Assembly (NCBI GenBank): GCA_017458125.1
Contig: JAFTGB010000012.1
Span: forward strand, 1 to 52,623
Origin: Prevotella sp.
GTDB taxonomy: Bacteria > Bacteroidota > Bacteroidia > Bacteroidales > Bacteroidaceae
Direction of reading: 5' to 3'
Length of the DNA stretch: 52,623 nucleotides
Shown here: positions 1-7,192 of the stretch, piece after piece
Layout of the letters: every line of letters starts with the position of its first letter
How positions within the stretch are numbered: the first letter of the stretch is position 1
Notes under the pieces: generated by a model
Databases searched by the model: none
What the model saw: only the letters and a program-made list of their open reading frames with translations
What the model was told of the DNA's origin: nothing
Program-made: the position numbers and the translations under genes

Positions 1-95
1 ATGCCGTCACTCGTCACGCCGGAGGCACACAGCATGGTGTGTACCTTCAGCGCAACCTCTCTCGTTATAGCCGGAGCAATATAGTTCTTCTTCAT
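1..95 (-). CDS. Small peptide gene, N-terminus only (cut by window edge)
   Basis: The reading frame starts at an ATG at 95 and runs off the window after about 31 residues, beginning MKKNYIAPAITREV and containing MLCASGVTSDG. Short Prevotella/Bacteroides peptides with a similar opening (MKK.Y.AP) and a central L.ASG stretch are common and have no known function. The ATG overlaps the stop codon of the upstream frame (ATGA), so the two were probably translated together. The function is unknown, and the family resemblance comes from the start of the protein only. Confidence 0.5.
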   Translation of the reverse strand, partial: MKKNYIAPAITREVALKVHTMLCASGVTSDG

Positions 96-277
96 TTTAC
101 AAATACTTTTTTGTTTCCCTTGATATACAGTCCCCTCGTCGGTTTCTCCACGCGACGGCCGCTCAGGTCGTAGTAAGTTCCCTCGTTTTCGGAGAGGGCC
201 GGGGTGAGGCTTCCTATTCCCGTGGTGCTCTCGCTGTCGTTGAACGACATGCTGATACGGGCGGAGGCGTCGCCTGT
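92..277 (-). pseudogene. C-terminal remnant of a secreted protein
   Basis: An open frame of 61 residues with no start codon ends in YYDLSGRRVEKPTRGLYI followed by a basic tail. This closely resembles the conserved C-terminal segment of many secreted or surface Prevotella proteins (YDL.GRRV...GLYI.NGKK). The frame opens just after a TGA at 278-280, exactly where the preceding coiled-coil frame loses sense. Only the tail of a larger gene survives here, so I call it a truncated remnant joined to another broken gene by deletion or misassembly. Confidence 0.55.
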
Positions 278-568
278 TCAATTCGGACATTCTGTTTTTC
301 AGGGCATCCAGATAGTCCTGGGTCTTTTTGTAGTAGTCGCTGTTCGGATCCAGGTGTCTGATCAGTTCCCGGTACTGGCGGTACTCCTTCGACAACTCGA
401 AGACGGTCATCGTCTCCAGCTTGTTCTGCTTAACGTATTCCGTCTTCTTCTGGTCAAGCTGCTCGTATTCCCGTTTTGCCTGAGCCAAACGTGCGGTGAG
501 CTGCTGCAGTTCCTTTGACGGTTTCGCACTTCTATCTCCAGCTGGATTTTATCTACGCGTATTGGCAT
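278..568 (-). pseudogene. Frameshifted coiled-coil gene fragment, possibly a phage tape-measure N-terminus
   Basis: Translation starts at an ATG at 568 with MPIRVDKIQLEIEVRN. Near 525 the sense moves to another frame, which continues PSKELQQLTARLAQAKREYEQ and onward as a charged heptad-rich coiled coil to about 278. The two halves make one sensible protein only if one frameshift is corrected. The opening resembles the start of tape-measure-type proteins of Bacteroidota prophages, but this is recollection of style and not a search. A promoter-like TATCTTTG lies 19-26 bp upstream of the ATG. The 3' end runs into the tail of an unrelated secreted protein, so the gene is broken at both ends of its coil. 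Confidence 0.45.
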
Positions 569-586
569 ACCTTTGCTTTTATTGGG

Positions 587-594
587 CAAAGATA
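587..594 (-). promoter_or_regulatory. -7 box of the coiled-coil gene fragment
   Basis: CAAAGATA on the plus strand reads TATCTTTG on the minus strand, matching the Bacteroidota -7 consensus TAnnTTTG. It ends about 18 bp before the ATG at 568. No clear -33 TTTG was seen at the usual distance. Confidence 0.45.
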
Positions 595-620
595 TATATA
601 ATAAGGTAAATTGAAAGGAC

Positions 621-650
621 AAAAAAAGAGAGCCCAGAAAAGACTCTCCC
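621..650 (-). terminator. Rho-independent terminator facing left
   Basis: On the minus strand GAGAGTC, a seven-base loop and GGCTCTC form a 7-bp stem with one G-U pair, followed by a run of seven T. It would end transcripts of the small membrane-protein gene at 804-974. Between that gene and this hairpin (651-803) I see no convincing gene. Confidence 0.7.
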
Positions 651-803
651 TATCGTTGGCGTGAAGGCTATTTATCTATTTGCGCCGATCCTGACCGGTT
701 ATTGTTTTAATGTCGTTTCTGCAGGCCGTTGCCATCCTGTACGACTGGAGGCACCCACTTTTAAGCGCTTTCGAGAACACCTACACTTTCAGTAGTGCCA
801 ATG

Positions 804-974
804 TTAATAATAAGACGTGTATCCTGGATAAGTGGTGGAATTTCTTCCGTTTGACCTGAACTTATTCGGCTTCCACGGTTTCGGCTTCGGTTTGTCCATT
901 CCCGACATATGGTCGAGGATGGCGGCAATGGTGTAGACAACCACCAGCAGGATGATAAAACTGAAGTACGTCAT
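804..974 (-). CDS. Small single-pass membrane protein, 56 aa
   Basis: The frame starts at an ATG at 974 and ends at TAA 804-806. Residues 2-20 (TYFSFIILLVVVYTIAAIL) are a clean hydrophobic helix, followed by a KPKPKPWKPNKF basic/proline stretch and a polar Tyr-rich tail. That layout fits a small inner-membrane protein with its tail in the cytoplasm. A full Bacteroidota promoter lies directly upstream (TTTG 1025-1028, 19-bp spacer, TATCTTTG 998-1005), and a terminator follows downstream, so it looks like a self-contained transcription unit. I do not recognise a family. A 48-codon frame on the opposite strand (711-857) overlaps its end, but it lacks a promoter. Confidence 0.5.
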   Translation of the reverse strand: MTYFSFIILLVVVYTIAAILDHMSGMDKPKPKPWKPNKFRSNGRNSTTYPGYTSYY

Positions 975-997
975 AGCATTTAATTGTTTCTCCGATG

Positions 998-1028
998 CAA
1001 AGATAGGGAATAAATTTGAAACGGCAAA
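998..1028 (-). promoter_or_regulatory. Promoter of the small membrane protein, third copy of a repeated core
   Basis: On the minus strand TTTG (1025-1028), a 19-bp spacer and TATCTTTG (998-1005) form a textbook Bacteroidota promoter. About 43 bp around it is nearly identical to the promoters at 1345 and 2105, but the long leader of those copies is missing here. Confidence 0.7.
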
Positions 1029-1031
1029 GGA

Positions 1032-1063
1032 AACGGCAAGGATTTTTCAGTTTCCCTGCCGTT
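1032..1063 (-). terminator. Hairpin after the 63-aa orphan gene, possible weak terminator
   Basis: AACGGCAGGG and CCTTGCCGTT (minus strand) form a 10-bp stem with one G-U pair and a 12-base loop, beginning 16 bp after the stop of the 63-aa gene. There is no long T run after it. It also abuts the -33 element of the next promoter. Confidence 0.35.
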
Positions 1064-1078
1064 GTAAGCGTGTTATTG

Positions 1079-1270
1079 CTATTCGCCTGGTTTGTTAGTA
1101 AGCGATACTGCCGTTCGGTCAAAGTCGGCAGTAATGTCTGTCAGCAGCGTTGTAGCCATAGACTTCTGCTGTCTTTCGGTCCAGCGTTGTTTCACTTCCT
1201 GCTGCCACTCCTGCTGACGCTTTTGCGCTGCCTTGAGCCAGTTGATAGCATGTTCGCGTGTTGTTTCCAT
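1079..1270 (-). CDS. Orphan 63-aa protein expressed from a copy of the toxin-antitoxin leader
   Basis: The protein starts METTREHAINWLKAAQKRQQ and is rich in Gln, Lys, Arg and Trp in its first half (amphipathic helix), with a Thr/Asp-rich second half. No family is recognised. What is distinctive is its control region. The 117 bp before and across its ATG is a near-identical copy of the region that starts the antitoxin gene at 2029, including promoter, short inverted repeats and the first codons ATG GAA AC. It may therefore be a relic or diverged member of the same toxin-antitoxin locus, or an unrelated gene that captured the leader. Confidence 0.5.
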   Translation of the reverse strand: METTREHAINWLKAAQKRQQEWQQEVKQRWTERQQKSMATTLLTDITADFDRTAVSLTNKPGE

Positions 1271-1378
1271 AATCGTCGTAGCTGCTACGTCTTTCTTATA
1301 CTATAAGACCGCCCGCTACCCCTCAGGGCTAACAAACGGTGTTGCAAAGATAGGGAATAAATTTGAAACGGCAAAGGA
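1262..1378 (-). repeat. Duplicated promoter/leader unit, copy 1
   Basis: About 117 bp nearly identical to 2021-2137, with five or six differences including one 1-bp indel. On the minus strand it holds TTTG (1372-1375), a 19-bp spacer, TATCTTTG (1345-1352), then a leader with three short inverted repeats each centred on one base (CCCT-C-AGGG, CTTATA-C-TATAAG, CGTAGC-T-GCTACG), and finally the start codon of the 63-aa gene. The inverted repeats are plausible operators or mRNA hairpins. Confidence 0.85.
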
Positions 1379-1406
1379 AACGGCAAGGAATTTTTGTCAT
1401 AACATA

Positions 1407-1718
1407 CTACTTTACTTGTTCAGCCAAAGAGCTGGGTTCGCGACGAACATCCCAGAAGTCTACGACCTCAATATGGTCATCCGCTACACGATAAATAATT
1501 TTATTCAGACGATTTACAAGGTAACTGCGGTACTTTTCAGCACAATCTTCCAAGAGCGGCTCAACGATACCTACTGATGGAGATTGACCAATTTGTCTGC
1601 TTGACTCGCGCACACCACGAATAAAACTATCACGTGCATTCTTGCCAAACTCTTTACGGATGTACTTGGCAATGTCGCGCACTTGGCACTTGGCTTGTGG
1701 CATCCATATAACTTTCAT
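1407..1718 (-). CDS. ParE/RelE-superfamily toxin of a type II toxin-antitoxin pair
   Basis: 103 residues with the fold signature of the ParE/RelE superfamily: an N-terminal strand VIWMPQA, then helices containing DIAKYIRKEFG, the loop SPSVGIVEPLLED, and the core YRSYLVNRLNKIIYRV with the C-terminal strand VVDFWDVRREP. ParE members poison DNA gyrase, whereas RelE-like members cut ribosome-bound mRNA. The sequence does not settle which applies, though the C-terminal WDVRR is typical of ParE-type proteins. The start ATG overlaps the antitoxin stop (ATGA), which is usual for such pairs and gives coupled translation. It should be inert while bound by the 104-aa partner. Confidence 0.85.
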   Translation of the reverse strand: MKVIWMPQAKCQVRDIAKYIRKEFGKNARDSFIRGVRESSRQIGQSPSVGIVEPLLEDCAEKYRSYLVNRLNKIIYRVADDHIEVVDFWDVRREPSSLAEQVK

Positions 1719-2029
1719 GTTGCTCCTGCCATTTCAAGTGACTGCTCTTCACGGGCAAATTCTTCTTCTAATTCGTCAAACATTGCGTCACTGTCTTGGC
1801 CGAGTCCTAAGGCAGACTCATGTTCTGCTTGAGAAATACGAGCGTGAAGTTCTGCAGCGGTATATGGTTTAAGGGAAGATTCCACTTCGGCCGTTTTTAC
1901 GTCTTTGGCCACGGCAGTTCGCACACTATCTGCAAGCATGGTCACAAGTTCCAACTTCTGGCTGTCATCCATGTCTTTCACCAGATTCCAGTAGTGGTAA
2001 GTGCTGTATCGTCTCGTTGCTGTTTCCAT
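1715..2029 (-). CDS. Antitoxin partner of the ParE-like toxin
   Basis: 104 residues directly before and overlapping the toxin gene by 4 bp. The middle (DSQKLELVTMLADSV) resembles helical antitoxins, and the C-terminal half is very acidic (SDAMFDELEEEFAREEQS), as expected for the toxin-wrapping tail. I do not recognise the DNA-binding type with certainty. Expression starts from the leader at 2021-2137, whose inverted repeats are natural candidates for autorepression by the toxin-antitoxin complex. The start is fixed by the ATG in the duplicated leader. Confidence 0.75.
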   Translation of the reverse strand: METATRRYSTYHYWNLVKDMDDSQKLELVTMLADSVRTAVAKDVKTAEVESSLKPYTAAELHARISQAEHESALGLGQDSDAMFDELEEEFAREEQSLEMAGAT

Positions 2030-2137
2030 AATCGTCGTAGCTACTACGTCTTTCTTATACTATAAGACCGCCCGCTCACCCCTCAGGGCTAACAAGCGAT
2101 GCTGCAAAGATAGGGAATAAATTTGAAACGGCAAAGG
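2021..2137 (-). repeat. Duplicated promoter/leader unit, copy 2 (toxin-antitoxin promoter)
   Basis: Same unit as 1262-1378. The promoter is TTTG (2132-2135), a 19-bp spacer and TATCTTTG (2105-2112) on the minus strand. The palindrome nearest the start codon differs at its centre (CGTAG-CTA-CTACG instead of CGTAGC-T-GCTACG), so the outer arms remain complementary. CTTATA-C-TATAAG is unchanged. This is the expected operator/promoter of the antitoxin-toxin operon. Confidence 0.85.
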
Positions 2138-2260
2138 GATGCGGGTGATTTTTACCAGCACGCAACGGAAAAACATTAGCAACGGTGGCAAAAAAAGATT
2201 AGCGACGCTACCAAATTGGATTAGCCGATTTGGCAGTGTCGCTGACACACCCTCCAACAA

Positions 2261-5200
2261 CTATAAGGTTCTCAGGTTCTGAATGACGATGTTGTCGATA
2301 AGGTGCCGGCTGTTGTAGCGGCTCGACAGCACGTTGATGCCCTGAGCGTAAGGCGTCGTGCCGTCGGGCAGTTCGCGGGTGCCGGAGGCGAGGACGCTAC
2401 CGTTGCGGCGCTGTATCTGCCAGTCTACTGTCCGGGTGCCAACGTTGACGTCAAGGGCTATGGTGTACCACGTACCCACCGTGGGGACGAAGGTGTTGTT
2501 CGCATCGCCGTTGACGGCAAACACGCGGTCTGCGTTGAGCTGTGACAGGCAGAAGAGCCAGTGTGCGCCCGTATTGGCATACAGCTGGCTATTATTAACA
2601 GTCGGCTGGCTGTCCGTGAAGACGCACACCTCACTCGAATACTGGTTGTTGGCATTAGCCGCGAAGTTCCAGTCGAACTGCAGGTGGCAGGTGCCGCCAG
2701 CGGCGTTATCGTAGATGCCGGTACCCCAGGCGACGTAGGCGCTGCGGCCATTCTGGCTGCCACAAGTCATACTCAGACAACTGCCGGAGTCGTCACTCGC
2801 AATGGTCAGTCCTGCGGGATAGTTGGGCGACGTCCATCCGGCAGCGGCGGCATCGGCGACGCTCTCGAAGTCCTGCGTGTAAAGGGTGGTGGTCACGATA
2901 CCGCGGATGTTGCCCGTATGAATGATGTTGGCCACGCCGGTATAGTCCAGCACGTCGATGGTGCCGTTCTGGTCCACGTCGGCGGCATTCTCGTTGAAGT
3001 TCTCAGGGGTGTCGCCGTGGATGTAGTTGGCCAGTCCCGTATAGTCCAAGACGTCCACCGTGCCGTCGCTGTTGACGTCGCCCACCACGTAGTGCGCTCC
3101 CGACTCTGTGTAGAGCACGCCCTCGATGCGGAGGTTGCAGAAGCCTATCTGCTTGGTGTCGTCCAGATTGTAGACGTTCAGCCGCACGCCAAAGGTGCCC
3201 GTGCAGTTCTTAGCGCTGGCTATGTCCGTCGTCAGCACGGTGTAGTAGGGAGCGTGGGTGGTGCCGCCGCTCTCGTCGGCCGACCGTTCTGGCGTCACGC
3301 CGCTCAGCAGGGTGGTCGTCGTGCCGTCGTCGGCAACCCACTTCATGTCCACTGCTCCGCCGTTGGTACCGTAACGGCTGGCGTAGACGGTGACGCTGGT
3401 AGGCCGGAACTCGTAGCCTTCCTTCAACGTCACCATGAAGTTGACAGCATTGCCGTCAGTAGCGGCTGTAGTCTTTACCGTGGGTTGGAATGCCGTCTGC
3501 GTCTGGTTGGCACTGTTCTTCTTCGTGCCCGTGACGTTCAGTCCGTTACCCACCGTGACGCTGCTGGACCCGAAGTATTTGGGCTGGGCGAAGGTGGCGG
3601 TCTCATTGGCGACCTCCGTCCCCGACTCCAACGCCCAGCTGATGACGCCAGCGCCAATCTCCTGCGGCTGCAGCTCGTCGGCATCGTAGAAGACGGTCTC
3701 GTTGTCGGCGGCGCTGACGTCGATGGTGGTTGCCGCGTCGGGCAGGTAATAGCCTAAGTGCGGCGGCTGGTTGTATGAAGACATCTGCCAGACTATGCCT
3801 AAGCGGTAGACGTGGTCGGTCAGCAGGCAGGGCACCTTGTAGCCAGTAGGCATGGCCGAGGAATGGATGTAGAGATTGTTGTCGTCGTGCAGGATGACCT
3901 CCTCGCGCCAGTCGCCGAAAAGGTCGCATGACAGGTTGGGACTGCGCTTCGTCGTGTTGCACGACGAACCTTCAAGGGTAGCAACTGTCGTGAAGCTGCT
4001 GCCGTTCCAGTGGGTGATGCTGTAAGCCTCCGTGTAGCCTCCGTCGGCTAAGCAGTCCTGCAGCGTGCCGTCCCAGTAGAGACGGAAGTTCAGACTCGAC
4101 GACTTGGTGCTCACCACCTTTCCTGTGACGGCAGAGCGCTGCTGACGGTCGTTGCTCGACGAGAACTCGGAGCCGCGGTTGGCCTTGTTGAAGTCGCCAG
4201 CCATGCCGCGCCCGTTGTCTTCACTGCCCGCGGCACTGAACAGCACCTCGCCGGTACGGGCGTCGTGCAAGTCCCAGCCGTAGTTGTTGCCGCTGATTGT
4301 CTCCTCGTGCACATGAAACACCTCCAAGCCGGGACGGGCGGGGTTATGGTCGGCCACATGGATGGCGTCGCCATGGCCATAGCCCACGGCATACATCAGT
4401 TGTCCGTCGTCGTCGATGGCGGCCGAGCCGAAGGTGATTTCGTCCTTACCGTCGCCGTCGTAGTCGCCCACGCTGATGTTGTGGTTACCGTTGCCGTATG
4501 CGGTGTAGTGGCTGCCCTTACCGCTGGTGTTGCTGCTGTAGGTCTTGGTGGTCTTGGTCCAATTGGCATCGTAGTGCTCCACCTTCGTGTCGCTGACCGA
4601 GGCGTGCAGCCAGCGGTGCACCAACTTGCCACCGCTGAAGTCGACGGCCCAGAAGTAGGCGCGCGTGTAGTAGCCACGGTTGAAGATGGCCGTGGGGTTA
4701 GCATTCACGCCGTCAAGGTAGGCCACGCAAGCGTTGTAGCGCTCTGAGCGATTACCATAATTGTCACCCCAAAAGCTCTCAGAAGGATAGCTGCTCTCCT
4801 TATTGAACGCACCCGCGCGGTTGGGGTTATACCATATCGTGTGTATGGCTTCACCGGTCTGTCCGTTGAAGACGGTGAGGAACTCAGGGCCGGCAAGTAC
4901 ATGTCCGTTGCCATTGCGGTGGCTTGTGCTGTTGCTGACGCTCCTGATGTCGCTGTCGTCGGCAGCGGCGCTGACGTAGTTGCCCTTGCCGTCCTTGCTC
5001 CATGATGCCGTCTTGCACATCATCTCGGCCTTGCCGTCACCGTCGAAGTCGTAGACCAGAAACTGGGTGTAGTGGGCTCCGGCGCGGATGTTGGGGCCGA
5101 GGTTGACACTCCACAGGCGGGTGCCGTCCAACTTGTAGCAGTCGATGATGACGTTCGACGTCTTGCCGCTCTGCGAGTTGTCCTTCGAGTCGGCAGGGTC

Positions 5201-5641
5201 CCACTTGACAAACAGCTCCATCTGGCCGTCGCCGTCCACATCGCCTATCGAGACGTCGTTGGGCGTGTAGCTGCTGCTGTTGTTGTTGACCGTAGCGTCG
5301 GGCTTGGTCAGTGCTATCTTCAGAGCACCGTTGAAAGGCGTGGTCTCGGCCTGTTCGACAACCGTGGTGCCGTTGAGCACCTCTAACTTGTACGTGTCGG
5401 TAAGCTTGCTGGCCACGGGGAAGGTGTGCGACGTGCGACGAGTCTCCACCATCTTCACGCCGTTGCGGTAGAGGCGGTAGGTGTAGTTCTGCTCGCCGTC
5501 GAAGAAGCGCCACGACACGAACGTCGTATTGTCGTCGGTGTTGAAAGCCACGAGGGCACGGTTCAGCGTCTCCGTGGCATGGAGCGCTGACAGTGCCGTA
5601 AGGCAGGTGACTATGAGAATAGCCAGTCGTCTTATTTTCAT
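2261..5641 (-). CDS. Rhamnogalacturonan endolyase, PL11 family, with dockerin-like module
   Basis: 1126 residues with a signal peptide (about 1-22). Residues 24-635 form the PL11 lyase: a Fn3-like start, calcium-loop repeats DVDGDG (134), DFDGDG (198) and DYDGDG (393), the conserved WGDNYGNRSERY (291-302) and NRGYYTRAY (321-329), ending PPHLGYYLPD (626-635). PL11 enzymes cleave the rhamnose-galacturonate backbone of pectic rhamnogalacturonan I by beta-elimination. Residues 640-845 are an unassigned beta-rich region. Residues 852-907 contain two dockerin repeats (DVNSDGTVDVLDYTGLANYI and a second copy). 915-1126 looks like a beta-sandwich, possibly carbohydrate-binding. It is the last gene of the uronate operon, 85 bp after the transporter. 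Acts in the periplasm or outside the cell. Confidence 0.93.
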   Translation of the reverse strand: MKIRRLAILIVTCLTALSALHATETLNRALVAFNTDDNTTFVSWRFFDGEQNYTYRLYRNGVKMVETRRTSHTFPVASKLTDTYKLEVLNGTTVVEQAETTPFNGALKIALTKPDATVNNNSSSYTPNDVSIGDVDGDGQMELFVKWDPADSKDNSQSGKTSNVIIDCYKLDGTRLWSVNLGPNIRAGAHYTQFLVYDFDGDGKAEMMCKTASWSKDGKGNYVSAAADDSDIRSVSNSTSHRNGNGHVLAGPEFLTVFNGQTGEAIHTIWYNPNRAGAFNKESSYPSESFWGDNYGNRSERYNACVAYLDGVNANPTAIFNRGYYTRAYFWAVDFSGGKLVHRWLHASVSDTKVEHYDANWTKTTKTYSSNTSGKGSHYTAYGNGNHNISVGDYDGDGKDEITFGSAAIDDDGQLMYAVGYGHGDAIHVADHNPARPGLEVFHVHEETISGNNYGWDLHDARTGEVLFSAAGSEDNGRGMAGDFNKANRGSEFSSSNDRQQRSAVTGKVVSTKSSSLNFRLYWDGTLQDCLADGGYTEAYSITHWNGSSFTTVATLEGSSCNTTKRSPNLSCDLFGDWREEVILHDDNNLYIHSSAMPTGYKVPCLLTDHVYRLGIVWQMSSYNQPPHLGYYLPDAATTIDVSAADNETVFYDADELQPQEIGAGVISWALESGTEVANETATFAQPKYFGSSSVTVGNGLNVTGTKKNSANQTQTAFQPTVKTTAATDGNAVNFMVTLKEGYEFRPTSVTVYASRYGTNGGAVDMKWVADDGTTTTLLSGVTPERSADESGGTTHAPYYTVLTTDIASAKNCTGTFGVRLNVYNLDDTKQIGFCNLRIEGVLYTESGAHYVVGDVNSDGTVDVLDYTGLANYIHGDTPENFNENAADVDQNGTIDVLDYTGVANIIHTGNIRGIVTTTLYTQDFESVADAAAAGWTSPNYPAGLTIASDDSGSCLSMTCGSQNGRSAYVAWGTGIYDNAAGGTCHLQFDWNFAANANNQYSSEVCVFTDSQPTVNNSQLYANTGAHWLFCLSQLNADRVFAVNGDANNTFVPTVGTWYTIALDVNVGTRTVDWQIQRRNGSVLASGTRELPDGTTPYAQGINVLSSRYNSRHLIDNIVIQNLRTL

Positions 5642-5725
5642 ACAGACAATGATTACGATTTTCTGTTATAAAGACGCACCGGAAGGAGTATCCTTGACGG
5701 TGCGCTATATAATAAGGTGTAGTAA

Positions 5726-7180
5726 TTAGTCAAGCGTGATGGGCTTGTACTTCGGCACCAATGCCTTCATAATGCACCAGCCGATGAGGTAAGCTACGGC
5801 GCAGATGCAGAATACCACCATGTAGGCGGCAGGCTTGCCCTCGAAGCCGAAGAACGAGAAGGCAGCGCCCTGCTCGGCGGCCCAGTCGAAGAACTTACCG
5901 CTACCCAGGTTGATGCTCATGGAACCTAAGCCACCGGCCATGGTGCCCAGTCCGACAATGGTACCAATGGTGCTCTTGGGGAACATGTCGCCGACGGTCG
6001 AGAAGATGTTGGCCGACCAGGCCTGGTGTCCGGCACCGAGCAGACCGATGAGGATGGCAGGCCACCAGGCGCTGTAGGCACCGAGAGGCTGTGCAAACAG
6101 TCCGAGCACGGGGAAGCAGGCGAAGATGAACATGGCGCGCATGCGTCCTGCGTAGGGGTTCATGCCCTTCTGCTCCACAAAGTATTTGGGCAGGTAGCCA
6201 CCGCCGATGGAGAGCACCGTCACAATGAAGTAGAGGGTGAAGATGAGCAGGATGCCCATGGTAGAGTCGGAGGTGTAGCCGTACTGGTCAGAGAAGTAGG
6301 CGGGAGCCCAGAACAGGAAGAACCACCACACGCCGTCGGTCATGAACTTACCCACAAGGAACGACCACGTCTGCTTGTAGGTGAAGCACTTTAGGAACGG
6401 GATGGTCTTCTCCTCCTTCTGCTCGTCACGGTTCTGCGCCTCGGCCAGGTCGTTGTCTTGCTCGATGTAGTTGAGCTCGGCCTGGTTGACGCGCGGGTTC
6501 TTGGCAGGCTTCTCGTAGAGCCACATCCACAGACCCATCCAGATGAAGCCTAAGGCACCGATGATGATGAAAGCCATCTCCCAACCCCAGGCACGAGCCA
6601 GCAGGGGAATGGTGGCGGGAGCTGCCAAGGCACCTACCGAGGCACCGCTGTTGAAGATGGAGGTAGAGAAGGCACGGTCCTTCTTGGGGAAGTATTCGGC
6701 TGTGGCCTTGATGGCTGCAGGGAAGTTACCGGCCTCACCGACGGCGAGAATCAGACGGCAGCTCAGGAACAGCCATACCGAGATGGTGGCGATGGCCACG
6801 GCGGCATCGCTGCCAGCCTCCACCATGCGCAAAGCCTCGATAGAGTCATAGCCCTCGACTGTCATGGCCACCCAGCCGCAACCGGCGTGCAGCACAGCAC
6901 CAAGCGACCACACAAAGATAGCGATAAGGTAACCCTTCTTGGTGCCCATCCAGTCGATGAACTTACCGGCGAAGAGGTTGGCAATGGCATAGAACAGCGA
7001 GAACAGACCGGTAATCGTACCATAGTCACCGTCAGTCCAGTGGAACTCTGGGGCGATGAAGTCTTTCCAGGTTAGTGACAAGACCTGACGGTCCATGTAG
7101 TTAATCGTGGTTGCCAGAAAGAGCAGCGCACAGATGACCCAACGGAAGTTGGACATCTTGGTAGTTGTTATTGGTGTCAT
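5726..7180 (-). CDS. exuT: MFS hexuronate transporter (ExuT-like, ACS family)
   Basis: 484 residues with twelve hydrophobic segments. The opening FLATTINYMDRQVLSLTWK matches the first helix of anion:cation symporters of the hexuronate type (NYMDR at 27-31), and a large cytosolic loop near 235-260 separates the halves. Such carriers take up glucuronate and galacturonate, or related keto-uronates, with protons or Na+. It sits between kduI (13 bp away) and the PL11 lyase, so the cargo is probably an unsaturated or keto-uronate from pectin breakdown. A second Met at residue 9 is an alternative start. The substrate is inferred from context. Confidence 0.85.
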   Translation of the reverse strand: MTPITTTKMSNFRWVICALLFLATTINYMDRQVLSLTWKDFIAPEFHWTDGDYGTITGLFSLFYAIANLFAGKFIDWMGTKKGYLIAIFVWSLGAVLHAGCGWVAMTVEGYDSIEALRMVEAGSDAAVAIATISVWLFLSCRLILAVGEAGNFPAAIKATAEYFPKKDRAFSTSIFNSGASVGALAAPATIPLLARAWGWEMAFIIIGALGFIWMGLWMWLYEKPAKNPRVNQAELNYIEQDNDLAEAQNRDEQKEEKTIPFLKCFTYKQTWSFLVGKFMTDGVWWFFLFWAPAYFSDQYGYTSDSTMGILLIFTLYFIVTVLSIGGGYLPKYFVEQKGMNPYAGRMRAMFIFACFPVLGLFAQPLGAYSAWWPAILIGLLGAGHQAWSANIFSTVGDMFPKSTIGTIVGLGTMAGGLGSMSINLGSGKFFDWAAEQGAAFSFFGFEGKPAAYMVVFCICAVAYLIGWCIMKALVPKYKPITLD

Positions 7181-7192
7181 AGTTTTATTGAT

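Noticed and set aside
711-857. 48-codon plus-strand frame overlapping the small membrane-protein gene
   Set aside because: The translation looks fairly natural, but no promoter or family supports it; the opposite frame has both a full promoter and a terminator.
2561-3757. 398-codon open frame on the plus strand opposite the PL11 gene
   Set aside because: It is antisense to a clear lyase, its composition (Val, Gly, His, Arg-rich) is that of a reverse-frame shadow, and it has no promoter or family motif.
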